Assembly: GCF_900104345.1 (NCBI RefSeq) | Contig: NZ_FNJN01000007.1 | Coordinates: 62,001 to 126,000, forward strand | Source: Microbacterium testaceum StLB037 | GTDB taxonomy: Bacteria; Actinomycetota; Actinomycetes; Actinomycetales; Microbacteriaceae | Direction: 5' to 3' | Length of the DNA: 64,000 nt | Shown here: in pieces, positions 19,643-27,467 of the stretch | Layout of the letters: each line of letters begins with the position of its first letter | Position numbering within the stretch: position 1 is the stretch's first letter | Translations under genes and position numbers: made by a program | Notes under the pieces: model-generated | What the model was told of the DNA's origin: nothing | What the model saw: the letters and a program-made list of their open reading frames with translations, nothing else | Database searches by the model: none

Positions 19643-21364
19643 TCACTCGACGGGTGCGACCCCGTCGATGTGCGACAGGGGCAGGGTGCGTTCGACGTCG
19701 GCGCCGCGATCGCGACCGCGCAGTCGACCTCCGCCGAGACCCGTCGCTTCGAGCCGGAAGACGCGCGCCGAACCGTCGGGCAGGCGCACCGTGACGTCGA
19801 TGACCGAGCGAGCGCGCACCGCCTGGTCGAGCTCGCGCTCGAGCCACGCGGCATCCGAGTCCTCCGCTCCCGTCCGCAGGCGCTCGATGAGGTCGGCGTA
19901 GGTGTCGGCGGGGGCGGTTTCGGGTGAGGCGGGGGCCGCTAGCTTCGCACGTTCGAGTGCGCGGGGACGTCCGTCGGCGTCGACGGCGACCGCCGGGTAG
20001 TGCGCGTCGGTCAGCGCCCAGAACACGACGTCGGCCGAGACATGGGAGACCAGCTCGTCGTCCGTGCGCGTGAGGGCGATCGAGCGGAGCGACTGATCGA
20101 CCTCCATCGACCGCAGGAGCGTCTCGTCGTCGGTCATGACACGGGTGAGATGCGAGGCGGCATCGGTGGTCACCCGCACGCGTCCGTGCTCGGCGGCGGT
20201 GCGCTCGATGACGTACGCCAGAGGCTGGGGGAGACCGGTGAGCGAGATCCCGGTGAGGAACTCGCGCAGCGAGTCGGCGGTCTCTCCCGCCGTGATCGCC
20301 GCGCCGATGGTGGCGGCGCTGAAGCGATAGCTCGAGGCCTGGGCGCGCGATTCGCGGGCGGCCATCGACCGCAGCCGCACGTCCAGGTGAGGGGCCAGCG
20401 GCCCGGGCGCGATCGCCGTGAGGTCGTTCTGCAGGTACACGCGATCGACCTCGGGAGGCAGGAGCTCGCGCAGCGCCGAGGTGTCGACGTCACCGCCCTC
20501 CGCCAGGGGGCGTGCCCACGGCGTCGCGTGACCGGCGGCGTCGAGAAGACCCCACCGCACGAGACGTTTGATCCAGAGGGCGGCACGGTCGGGTCCCTCG
20601 AGGTCGAAGGGCGTCGCCTGGGCCCACTGCTCGGTGGGGATCCAGCCGCCGTCGGACGAGCGGTAGGCCCGCGGAAGGGCGTCGCGCAAAGCCTCGGCGG
20701 TGCGCTGCCAGCGCTCGAGGGTCGGCAGTCGCAGCCATTCGCGCCCGGCCGGAGACACGAGCCACGCGCGGTCGTTCGTGCCGAGCAGGCCCACGTCGGC
20801 GGCGAGCCCCACGAGGAGGTCCGCCTCGGCCGCGGTCGTGACGGCACCGGCATCGACGAGGCGACGTCTCTCGGTGGCTCCGAGCGATCCGGAGCCGATG
20901 CGCCCGAGCGGGGCATCGAGGGTCTGCATGAGGATGTCGGCGACGGATGCCGCGTTGGTGAACACCGCCTCGGAGGCGGCCCCCGTGCTCTCGGGCGTCG
21001 ACGTCGCGCGGCGCGGGGCAACGGCATCCGGGATCCCCGAGGGCAGGATCTCGCGCGCCGTCTCGAACACGGACGGGAAGGGGAGTCCGTCCTCTCCGAC
21101 GAGGGCATGGGATGCCAACTGCTCGCGGACTCCGGCGGGTGCGGGGTGCTCCGCATCGAGCAGAGCCGCGGCTTCGTCGCGGTTGAGAGCGGGCAGGCCG
21201 CGGGCGATCGAGGCCGTGTCGAGGAGCGCCTCGGCGGCGTCGAACATGTCCCGCCAGGTGCTCGAGGGGGAGATGCTGCGTTCGGCGAAGAGGCGGGCGA
21301 GGTCGGCGTCGCTGCGCGCGCTCAACGAGACCGCCAGTGCGCGTTGTGCGGAGGTCTCGGGCAC
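19643..21364 (-). CDS. Helicase-associated (Helicase_C_3) protein
   Basis: A 573-residue protein of the family with a Helicase_C_3 (XPB/Ssl2-associated) domain, without helicase motifs of its own. VDRVYLQNDLTAIAPGPLAPHLDVRLR is the family hallmark region and sits mid-protein; the N-terminal half is helical with winged-helix-like repeats. It is regularly next to bacterial XPB genes in actinobacteria, so it is likely an XPB partner, perhaps standing in for TFIIH subunits (inference). Preceded by a small membrane-protein gene only 4 nt away. Confidence 0.8.
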   Translation of the reverse strand: MPETSAQRALAVSLSARSDADLARLFAERSISPSSTWRDMFDAAEALLDTASIARGLPALNRDEAAALLDAEHPAPAGVREQLASHALVGEDGLPFPSVFETAREILPSGIPDAVAPRRATSTPESTGAASEAVFTNAASVADILMQTLDAPLGRIGSGSLGATERRRLVDAGAVTTAAEADLLVGLAADVGLLGTNDRAWLVSPAGREWLRLPTLERWQRTAEALRDALPRAYRSSDGGWIPTEQWAQATPFDLEGPDRAALWIKRLVRWGLLDAAGHATPWARPLAEGGDVDTSALRELLPPEVDRVYLQNDLTAIAPGPLAPHLDVRLRSMAARESRAQASSYRFSAATIGAAITAGETADSLREFLTGISLTGLPQPLAYVIERTAAEHGRVRVTTDAASHLTRVMTDDETLLRSMEVDQSLRSIALTRTDDELVSHVSADVVFWALTDAHYPAVAVDADGRPRALERAKLAAPASPETAPADTYADLIERLRTGAEDSDAAWLERELDQAVRARSVIDVTVRLPDGSARVFRLEATGLGGGRLRGRDRGADVERTLPLSHIDGVAPVE

Positions 21365-21368
21365 GTCG

Positions 21369-21647
21369 TCAGGCCTTGTTGGCCCGGGCCCTTCGGACGA
21401 AGCTCATGATCAGCACGGCCAGCAGGCACGCGAAGGCCACGGGCGGGGCGATGTAGACGAGCAGGCCGATGACGGGCCACACCCCCGAACCCATGTCGGC
21501 TCCGGAACTCGAGCCGATGATGATGGCGAAGAAGCACACGATCGACAGCGCGAGCAGGCCCAGCGACATGAACGCGAGAATGCGGTCGATGCGGCGGACG
21601 GGGACGTCGTCGCCCGGTGTGCTGCCACCGGAGGTGCGGGTGCTCAT
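21369..21647 (-). CDS. Small membrane protein
   Basis: A 92-residue protein with two long hydrophobic segments (about 24-46 and 58-82) after a Ser/Gly/Asp-rich cytosolic start and a basic tail FVRRARANKA. No family recognised. ATG 21647 has a minus-strand TAGGCT 7 nt upstream and no ribosome site. It ends 4 nt before the Helicase_C_3 start, so it leads the operon with that gene and XPB. Confidence 0.68.
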   Translation of the reverse strand: MSTRTSGGSTPGDDVPVRRIDRILAFMSLGLLALSIVCFFAIIIGSSSGADMGSGVWPVIGLLVYIAPPVAFACLLAVLIMSFVRRARANKA

Positions 21648-21679
21648 CGGGCTCAGCCTACTGCCTGGCGGAGGTGCCG

Positions 21680-21685
21680 TAGGCT
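21680..21685 (+). promoter_or_regulatory. -10 box of second cold-shock gene
   Basis: TAGGCT, 68 nt before the ATG; a mirror TAGGCT on the opposite strand (21655-21660) serves the divergent membrane-protein gene. Confidence 0.45.
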
Positions 21686-21753
21686 GGAAGACCGGGATCC
21701 GATCGGCTCCCGCGTTCCGCCGCGCTTGCGCGCACTCATCCAGCGAGGTGTCC

Positions 21754-22137
21754 ATGCCCACCGGCAAGGTCAGGTTCTACGACGACGAGAAGGGCTTCGG
21801 CTTCATCGTCACCGATGACGGCCAGGACGTGTTCCTGCACGCCACCGCCCTGCCCGCCGGAGCCCCCGGACCCAAGGCCGGGACGCGCCTCGAGTTCGGC
21901 GTGGCCGACGGCAAGCGGGGCCTCCAGGCCCTCTCGGTGCGCGTTCTCGACGCCCCCGTGAGCCTGTCGAAGCGATCGCGCAAGCCCGCGGACGACATGG
22001 CGATCATCGTCGAGGATCTCGTCAAGCTGCTCGACGGCATCGGCGGCGACCTGCGACGCGGTCGCTACCCCAACGGCCCGCACGCCCAGAAGATCGCCGC
22101 GGTCCTGCGCAAGGTCGCCGATGACTTCGAAGCCTGA
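21754..22137 (+). CDS. Cold-shock-domain protein with C-terminal extension
   Basis: A 127-residue protein: cold-shock domain (residues 1-66, RNP1 KGFGFIVT, RNP2 DVFLHAT) followed by a 60-residue helical extension (MAIIVEDLVKLLDGIGGDLRR) characteristic of actinobacterial CspA/B-like two-part proteins. Binds single-stranded nucleic acid. Its last 17 nt overlap the DUF3027 gene, so the two are translationally linked. Confidence 0.88.
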   Translation: MPTGKVRFYDDEKGFGFIVTDDGQDVFLHATALPAGAPGPKAGTRLEFGVADGKRGLQALSVRVLDAPVSLSKRSRKPADDMAIIVEDLVKLLDGIGGDLRRGRYPNGPHAQKIAAVLRKVADDFEA

Positions 22138-22711
22138 ACAGCCCGTCGATGAGCGTCTGATCGGCGCCCACGACCTGGCTCTCGCCGCCCTTCACGAGAT
22201 CACCCCCGCAAGCACCGTCGGACCCGCGGCCGGGTACACCGCCGAGGACGAGGGGGCGGTTTCGCTGCGGTTCCACACGCGCCTCGCCGGGTACCCGGGA
22301 TGGTTCTGGACAGTCAGCGTCGCCGTCGTCGACGATTCCGAACCGACCGTGCTCGAGGTCGAACTGCTGCCCGGTGACGGCGCGCTGCTCGCTCCCGACT
22401 GGGTGCCGTGGGCGACGCGACTCGCGGAGTACCAGGCGGCACAGGCGGCGGCCGCCGTCGACGATGATTCCGACGATGACGACGACGAGGATGCGGACGA
22501 CGACTCGGACGACGAGGACTCGGATGACGAGGACGACTCCGACGACGAGGAGCCGAAGGCGCGCTTCCACGCGGGAGACCTCGACGGCGTCGACATCGAC
22601 GAGTTGGACGCGACGCACACGGACGATCCGGCCGACGACGACGAGGCGGAGGACGACGAATCCGACGACGACGAGTCCGACGACGACGACGAGCGCGAAC
22701 GCAGTTACTGA
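22121..22711 (+). CDS. DUF3027 protein with hyperacidic linker
   Basis: A 196-residue actinobacterial DUF3027 protein. Residues 1-110 form the conserved domain (GYPGWFWTVSVAVVDD, LAPDWVPWATRL). Then come about 40 residues almost entirely Asp, Glu and Ser, the short conserved block FHAGDLDGVDIDELDATH, and a second acidic tail. The acidic tract could mimic nucleic acid or bind basic partners (inference). It overlaps the cold-shock gene by 17 nt, suggesting linked function. Confidence 0.82.
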   Translation: MTSKPEQPVDERLIGAHDLALAALHEITPASTVGPAAGYTAEDEGAVSLRFHTRLAGYPGWFWTVSVAVVDDSEPTVLEVELLPGDGALLAPDWVPWATRLAEYQAAQAAAAVDDDSDDDDDEDADDDSDDEDSDDEDDSDDEEPKARFHAGDLDGVDIDELDATHTDDPADDDEAEDDESDDDESDDDDERERSY

Positions 22712-22720
22712 ACGTCTTTC

Positions 22721-22762
22721 ACGACGAAGGCCGCCCCGCTGATGCGGGGCGGCCTTCGTCGT
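22721..22762. terminator. Bidirectional terminator
   Basis: Perfect 19-bp stem (22721-22739 with 22744-22762) with a TGAT loop, between the convergent DUF3027 and serC genes. Confidence 0.9.
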
Positions 22763-22770
22763 TCCGGGGC

Positions 22771-23892
22771 TCAGGCCCGTGGCAGGTGCTCGATCGTGTA
22801 GTCGATCGCACCGATGAGGCGACGCACGTCGTCGGGCTCGATCGACACGAAGGTCGCCACGCGAAGCTGGTTGCGTCCGAGCTTGCGATACGGCTCGGTG
22901 TCGACGATCCCGTTCGCGCGGAGGCTCTTCGCGATCGCCGCCGCGTCGATGCTGTCGTCGAAGTCGACGGTGACGACCACGGGGGAGCGGTCGGCGGGGT
23001 CGCTCACAAAGGGGGTGGCCACCTCGCTCGCGTCGGCCCACTCGTACAGGGCCGTCGACGACTCCGCGGTCCGGGCGCCCGCCCACGACAGGCCGCCGTT
23101 GTCGAGGATCCACCCGAGCTGCTCGTCGAGCAGGAGGAGCGTCGCGAGGGCCGGGGTGTTGAGCGTCTGCTGCAGGCGCGAGTTGTCGAGCGCGTTCTTC
23201 AGGCTGAGGAACTCGGGGATGTAGCGGTCGGATGCCGCGATCCGCTCGATTCGCTCGATCGCGGCGGGCGACACGGCCGCGTACCAGAGGCCGCCGTCGG
23301 AACCGAGGTTCTTCTGGGGCGCGAAGTAGTAGACGTCAGCCTGCGTGACGTCGAGGTCGATGCCGCCGGCGGCGCTGGTGGCATCGATGACGGTGAGTGC
23401 GCCGGCGTCGGCGTTCACGCGCTGGACGGGAGCGGACACCCCCGTCGAGGTCTCGTTGTGCGGCCAGGCGTAGACGTCGACGCCGTCGACGGCCTCGGCG
23501 ATCGAGCGGGTGCCGGGTGCGGCCTTGCGCACGTCGGGTGCCTGCAACCAGGGAGCCGCGGCGGCCGACGCGAACTTGCCGCCGAACTCGCCGAAGACGA
23601 GGTTCTGGCTGCGCTTCTCGATCAGGCCGAAGGCGGCGGCATCCCAGAAGGCGGTCGATCCGCCGTTGCCGAGGATGATCTCGTAGCCCTCGGGCAGACG
23701 GAACAGCTGCGACAGACGCTCGCGCGTGCTGGCGACGAGGTTCTTCACGGGCGCCTGACGGTGCGAGGTTCCGAGGATCGAGGCTCCGCGGGTGACGAGG
23801 GCCTCGAGCTGCGCGCCGCGCACCTTCGAAGGGCCGCACCCGAAGCGACCGTCGGCGGGCAGGAGATCGGTGGGCAGTTCCACGTGCGACAT
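22771..23892 (-). CDS. serC: Phosphoserine aminotransferase SerC
   Basis: A 373-residue class V aminotransferase, converting 3-phosphohydroxypyruvate to phosphoserine in serine synthesis. DGRFGCGPSKVR is the typical start, GTSHRQAPVKNL the phosphate-binding region, and the PLP Lys is in YFAPQKNLGSDGG. Length and start match the actinobacterial type. ATG 23892 has a minus-strand TAGAAT 7 nt upstream without a ribosome site. Single gene. Confidence 0.95.
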   Translation of the reverse strand: MSHVELPTDLLPADGRFGCGPSKVRGAQLEALVTRGASILGTSHRQAPVKNLVASTRERLSQLFRLPEGYEIILGNGGSTAFWDAAAFGLIEKRSQNLVFGEFGGKFASAAAAPWLQAPDVRKAAPGTRSIAEAVDGVDVYAWPHNETSTGVSAPVQRVNADAGALTVIDATSAAGGIDLDVTQADVYYFAPQKNLGSDGGLWYAAVSPAAIERIERIAASDRYIPEFLSLKNALDNSRLQQTLNTPALATLLLLDEQLGWILDNGGLSWAGARTAESSTALYEWADASEVATPFVSDPADRSPVVVTVDFDDSIDAAAIAKSLRANGIVDTEPYRKLGRNQLRVATFVSIEPDDVRRLIGAIDYTIEHLPRA

Positions 23893-23991
23893 GGGACCGA
23901 TTCTAGGGTCACCCCCGGGTGGGCCCCGCGCTCATGTCGGAGGGGGTCGGTAGGCTGGGATGACTTGCCGCGCGACATCGAGGACACCTGA

Positions 23992-24690
23992 ATGACCGAT
24001 CTGATCGACACCACCGAGATGTACCTGCGCACGATCCTCGAGCTCGAAGAAGAGAAGATCGTGCCGCTGCGCGCGCGGATCTCCGAGCGCCTGGGCCACT
24101 CGGGTCCGACCGTCTCGCAGACCGTGGGACGAATGGAGCGCGACGGTCTCGTCGTGGTCTCCGAAGATCGTCGCCTCGAGCTGACCGACGACGGTCGGCA
24201 GAAGGCCGTCGACGTGATGCGCAAGCACCGGCTCGCCGAGCGCCTGCTGAGCGACGTCATCGGTCTCGACTGGGCGTACGTGCACGATGAGGCCTGCCGC
24301 TGGGAGCACGTCATGAGCGAGCAGGTGGAGCGTCGCCTCGTCGAACTGCTCGGCCACCCCACCGAGTCGCCGTACGGCAATCCGATCCCGGGTCTCGACC
24401 AGCTCGGCGACGCCAACAGCGTCACCTTCGACGACGGTGTCGTCGGCCTCGTCCGCAAGCTCACCGATGCGGGCGGCCCCATCTCGGGGACGGTCCGCCG
24501 CCTCGCCGAGCCCGCGCAGGTCGACCCCGAACTGCTGCAGCAGCTCAAGGCCGCGGGAGTGCTCCCCGGTGCCCGCGGCGACTACCGCTTCAACGAGGGC
24601 TACGTGCTCGTGCAGATGGACGGCGTCGATGAGGGACTCGAGCTGCCCGTCGAGGTCGCCTCGCACATCTTCCTCGTCGCCGAGGACTGA
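23992..24690 (+). CDS. ideR: Iron-dependent regulator, DtxR/IdeR family
   Basis: A 232-residue DtxR-family repressor with HTH, metal-binding/dimer domain and C-terminal SH3-like domain. The metal ligands fall at DtxR numbering: site 1 His79, Glu83, His98; site 2 Met10, Cys102, Glu105, His106. Cys102 points to iron (DtxR/IdeR) rather than manganese (MntR has Glu there). It should repress iron uptake genes when iron is plentiful. GAGGA precedes the ATG and a TAGGCT box (23951-23956) lies upstream. Confidence 0.92.
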   Translation: MTDLIDTTEMYLRTILELEEEKIVPLRARISERLGHSGPTVSQTVGRMERDGLVVVSEDRRLELTDDGRQKAVDVMRKHRLAERLLSDVIGLDWAYVHDEACRWEHVMSEQVERRLVELLGHPTESPYGNPIPGLDQLGDANSVTFDDGVVGLVRKLTDAGGPISGTVRRLAEPAQVDPELLQQLKAAGVLPGARGDYRFNEGYVLVQMDGVDEGLELPVEVASHIFLVAED

Positions 24691-24747
24691 GCGCGGCCGC
24701 GTTCGACGGTGCCGGGCCGAGCATCGCCTGGGAGCGGTTACTGAAGC

Positions 24748-24776
24748 GTGACATGTTCGTTATCTTCGGGTAGCCT
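24748..24776 (+). promoter_or_regulatory. Promoter of the M23 peptidase gene
   Basis: -35 GTGACA (24748-24753), 17-nt spacer, -10 TAGCCT (24771-24776). It gives a leader of about 145 nt before the TTG start, with no riboswitch that I can recognise. Confidence 0.55.
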
Positions 24777-24929
24777 CAGAAAGTCCACAGGCGAGAAGCC
24801 CGCCGTCGGACCCCTCGCGGTTTGCCTCATCGGCTCGTCGTCCGCGCAGGGCCCAGCCCGCACATCGTGCCCCACATTCGAGTGCTGACGAGCCAGCGTC
24901 CCCGAAGACGCAGAGGCGCCGGAGGAACT

Positions 24930-25850
24930 TTGGCTGAACACAACGAGCCCGCAGCGGACCTACCCGAAGGCGCCGCGACGGGACCCACCCGCAAGAGCGC
25001 GCGCGCCGCGGTGACCCGCCCGACCGGTCGCGCCCTGCAGACCACGGCCCCCGCGACCGCACCCGTCGCACGCACCGCTCCTGCTCGAAGCGCCTCGTCG
25101 CCGCGTCGCGTCGGCAAGCCGTTGCGCAGCGCCGTCATCCTCTCGATGGTCGCCGGGCTCGTCGCCACGGTCGCCATCCCCGCGTATGCGGCGACCATGC
25201 CGGCCGCCGAGACCATGACGCTCCAGCAGATGTCGGCCGCCGACAACCAGTCGCTCGTCGTGGCCTCGGACGCCACCGCCGAGACCCTCGACCGCAGCAG
25301 CTACTCCGCCACCACCGCCGACGAGATCCAGAAGAAAAAGGATCAAGAAGCCGCCGCGGCCGCCGCCGCGGAGCGCGCGCGTCAGCTGGCCGCCAACGCC
25401 ACGAAGGCGTCGACGTCGGTGAGCTCGATCGACCTCAACATGACCGCGCCCGGATCGGGTGAGGTGCGCTGGCCGCTGACGAGCTACACGCTCGGCCGTG
25501 GCCTGTGGGATTCCGGCTACCACCAGGGAGTCGACCTCCTCGCCCCCGGCGGACAGCCCATCTTCGCCGCGGCCGGCGGAGTCGTCAGCGTCTCGCAGGA
25601 GAGCTACGGCGGCTACGGTGTCGCCATCGTGATCGAGCACGTCATCAACGGTCAGAAGGTCTCGACCACGTACGGTCACATGACGTACGGCAGCCGCCAG
25701 GTGCAGGCCGGACAGACCGTCGCCCCGGGCCAGCTCATCGGCCTGGTCGGCTCGACGGGCAGCTCGACCGCCAACCACCTCCACTTCGAGGTGCACATCA
25801 ACGGCTCGGTCGTCGATCCCTACGCGTGGCTGCAGCAGAACGCCGGCTGA
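24930..25850 (+). CDS. M23 (LytM) cell-wall metallopeptidase
   Basis: A 306-residue protein: a basic, Ala/Pro-rich cytosolic N-terminus of about 65 residues, a membrane helix (VILSMVAGLVATVAIPAYA), an Ala-rich coiled coil (DEIQKKKDQEAAAAAAAERA), then a LytM domain with zinc ligands in HQGVDLLAPGG and HLHFEVHING. It should hydrolyse or regulate hydrolysis of peptidoglycan cross-bridges outside the membrane. TTG 24930 is chosen as it directly follows GGAGGA; the frame is open further upstream but lacks a start signal. Confidence 0.88.
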   Translation: MAEHNEPAADLPEGAATGPTRKSARAAVTRPTGRALQTTAPATAPVARTAPARSASSPRRVGKPLRSAVILSMVAGLVATVAIPAYAATMPAAETMTLQQMSAADNQSLVVASDATAETLDRSSYSATTADEIQKKKDQEAAAAAAAERARQLAANATKASTSVSSIDLNMTAPGSGEVRWPLTSYTLGRGLWDSGYHQGVDLLAPGGQPIFAAAGGVVSVSQESYGGYGVAIVIEHVINGQKVSTTYGHMTYGSRQVQAGQTVAPGQLIGLVGSTGSSTANHLHFEVHINGSVVDPYAWLQQNAG

Positions 25851-25863
25851 TATTCCACACGAG

Positions 25864-25900
25864 GCGGCGTGCCGGAGGACATCGTTCTCCGACACGCCGC
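25864..25900 (+). terminator. M23 gene terminator
   Basis: Stem 25864-25871 with 25893-25900 plus an inner 5-bp stem, followed by TTCTTGTTTC. Confidence 0.8.
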
Positions 25901-25945
25901 TTCTTGTTTCCCTCCGCGGCCGACCCCGGGCGTGTCGCAGTGGGT

Positions 25946-25951
25946 TAGCCT
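25946..25951 (+). promoter_or_regulatory. -10 box of leader-like ORF
   Basis: TAGCCT, same form as the M23 promoter, about 36 nt before the small ORF's ATG. Position is within one base by my count. Confidence 0.45.
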
Positions 25952-25986
25952 GTCAGCGACGTCGGAAGAACCGAAGGGACATACCG

Positions 25987-26100
25987 ATGAACACCAGTCC
26001 GCGCATCCGCACCATGGATGCGCTCGGGCTGCTCGTTCTTCGGCATCGTGTGTTCGGATGCCGCGGTTTCACCGTGACCTCCCAGGCGCTGTCTGCCTAG
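25987..26100 (+). CDS. 37-residue leader-peptide-like ORF
   Basis: ATG 25987 with AAGGGA about 8 nt upstream opens a 37-codon ORF starting MNTSPRIRTMDALGLLVLRH, containing RVFGCRGF and ending QALSA-stop. Its stop codon TAG lies in the loop and right arm of a strong intrinsic terminator, the geometry of a transcription attenuator. Downstream lies the HNH gene. It may be a regulatory leader peptide or a stand-alone small protein; no run of one amino acid points to a signal. Too short for routine gene calling. Confidence 0.5.
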   Translation: MNTSPRIRTMDALGLLVLRHRVFGCRGFTVTSQALSA

Positions 26101-26113
26101 ACAGCGCCTTTTT
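26084..26113 (+). terminator. Intrinsic terminator/attenuator overlapping small ORF
   Basis: Perfect 11-bp stem (26084-26094 with 26099-26109), 4-nt loop GCCT and a run of five T: the best canonical terminator in the window. It overlaps the end of the 37-codon ORF and precedes the HNH gene by 75 nt. Confidence 0.9.
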
Positions 26114-26188
26114 CATACCCTTTCGCACCTTCCGTCGTCGCGAGTCGAACATCCGAGAAGCCGTCTCGGCCATTCGAGAGGACGAGAA

Positions 26189-26686
26189 ATGCGCACACTG
26201 GTGCTGAACGCGGGCTACGAGCCCCTCGCGGTCGTGTCGTTCAAGCGAGCCCTCGTGCTCGTGATGAACGACAAGGCCACCGTCGTCGAGAGCATCGACG
26301 AAGACCCGGTCTGGGCCGCCCACGGAACCTACGATCGCCCGGCGGTGATCATCCTGACCCGTTACGTGCGGGTTCCGGGGGCCCGCCAGGTGCCGGTCAC
26401 CCGTCGAGGGGTCCTGCGCCGCGACGCCCACCGTTGCGGATACTGCGGCAAGGCCGCGTCGACGATCGATCACGTGCTGCCCCGTTCGCGCGGCGGCAAG
26501 GACACGTGGGAGAACCTCGTGGCGTGCTGCCTGCTGTGTAACAACGTCAAGGGCGATCGCACTCCTCAGGAGATGCGGTGGGAGCTGCGGCTCGTCCCGG
26601 CGCCTCCGAGGGGGTCGTCGTGGACGGTGCGCGGTGTGGACAAGAGCGATCCGCGGTGGGAGCCGTACCTGGCGTTGGCCGCGTGA
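26189..26686 (+). CDS. HNH endonuclease
   Basis: A 165-residue actinobacterial HNH protein. The zinc/nuclease core reads CGYCGKAASTIDHVLPRSRGG, then WENLVACCLLCNNVKGDRTP, giving the CxxC...CxxC zinc pairs and the catalytic His in IDHV. The N-terminal MRTLVLNAGYEPL is the usual start of this widely conserved subfamily, whose job is not settled (DNA repair has been suggested). GAGAGGACGAG precedes the ATG. Transcription may depend on read-through of the upstream attenuator. Confidence 0.9.
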   Translation: MRTLVLNAGYEPLAVVSFKRALVLVMNDKATVVESIDEDPVWAAHGTYDRPAVIILTRYVRVPGARQVPVTRRGVLRRDAHRCGYCGKAASTIDHVLPRSRGGKDTWENLVACCLLCNNVKGDRTPQEMRWELRLVPAPPRGSSWTVRGVDKSDPRWEPYLALAA

Positions 26687-26753
26687 GACCGGCATCCGGG
26701 ATCCTTCTGCGCGCGTGTGGTGGGTGAGGCGTTCCGGGTGATGGGATGGGGGC

Positions 26754-27311
26754 ATGACTCGTGCTCTTCTCGTCATCGACATGCAGCGGGGTTTCGACGA
26801 CCTCTCGTTCTGGGGTCCGACCGCGAATCCGGAGTGCGAGGCGCATGTCGCGGCGCTGATCAATGCGTGGCGTCGTGACGACGAGCCGATCGTCGTGGTG
26901 CGCCATGAGTCGGCGTCCGTCGGTTCCCCCCTTCACCCGGATGCTGAGGGCAACGGGCTCGTCGACGCGGTCGCCGCTGCTCCCGCCGCTCTCGTCGTCT
27001 CGAAGAGCGTCAACTCGGCGTTCTACGGAGACCCCGATCTGTACGCGTGGTTGCACGAGCGCGGCATCCGGGAACTGGTGATCTGCGGCATCCAGACGAA
27101 CATGTGCGTCGAGACGACGGCACGGATGGCGGGCAACCTCGGCTACGACGTGACGGTCGTCCTGGATGCCACGCGCACCTTCGACCTGACCGGGGAGGTC
27201 GCGGGGCTCGGTACCGTCACCCGCACGGCGGCGGAGCTCATGGCGAACACCGCCATCGTGCTGCAGCAGGGGGGATTCGCGCGGATCGCGGCGACGGCCG
27301 ATCTGGTCTGA
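26754..27311 (+). CDS. Isochorismatase-family cysteine hydrolase
   Basis: A 185-residue cysteine hydrolase. The catalytic triad is visible as Asp in VIDMQRGF, Lys in VSKSVNSAF and Cys in GIQTNMCVETTAR. The fold includes nicotinamidases and N-carbamoyl hydrolases; the substrate cannot be told. Single gene, 67 nt after the HNH gene. Confidence 0.88.
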   Translation: MTRALLVIDMQRGFDDLSFWGPTANPECEAHVAALINAWRRDDEPIVVVRHESASVGSPLHPDAEGNGLVDAVAAAPAALVVSKSVNSAFYGDPDLYAWLHERGIRELVICGIQTNMCVETTARMAGNLGYDVTVVLDATRTFDLTGEVAGLGTVTRTAAELMANTAIVLQQGGFARIAATADLV

Positions 27312-27394
27312 GCGGGGCTGTCACCGGCGGGACGCGGGGGAGCCGGTGCGCTCTGCCGGGCGCGCGATCGGGGCTGTCCGCCCAATGTCGGAGG

Positions 27395-27410
27395 TCGATC
27401 GTATCTTCGA
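27395..27410. promoter_or_regulatory. Possible second, weak LexA box
   Basis: TCGA, 8 nt, TCGA: the outer arms and spacing of an SOS box without the inner AC/GT. It lies 35 bp (centre to centre) upstream of the strong box. Confidence 0.35.
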
Positions 27411-27420
27411 CCCACAGGGA

Positions 27421-27449
27421 TTGAGGTCATCGAACAGATGTTCTAACCT
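27421..27449 (+). promoter_or_regulatory. imuA-imuB-dnaE2 promoter
   Basis: -35 TTGAGG (27421-27426), 17-nt spacer, -10 TAACCT (27444-27449). The LexA box fills the spacer. Confidence 0.65.
27430..27445. promoter_or_regulatory. LexA (SOS) box
   Basis: TCGAACAGATGTTCTA: one mismatch from the actinobacterial consensus TCGAAC-N4-GTTCGA, sitting between -35 and -10 of the mutasome operon. LexA cleavage after DNA damage should release it. Confidence 0.88.
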
Positions 27450-27467
27450 GTGGGAGTGAGGGCGATC

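Noticed and set aside
24777-24929. c-di-AMP (ydaO) riboswitch before the M23 peptidase gene
   Set aside because: Such riboswitches precede cell-wall hydrolase genes in actinobacteria, but I could not find the conserved core sequences in this leader.
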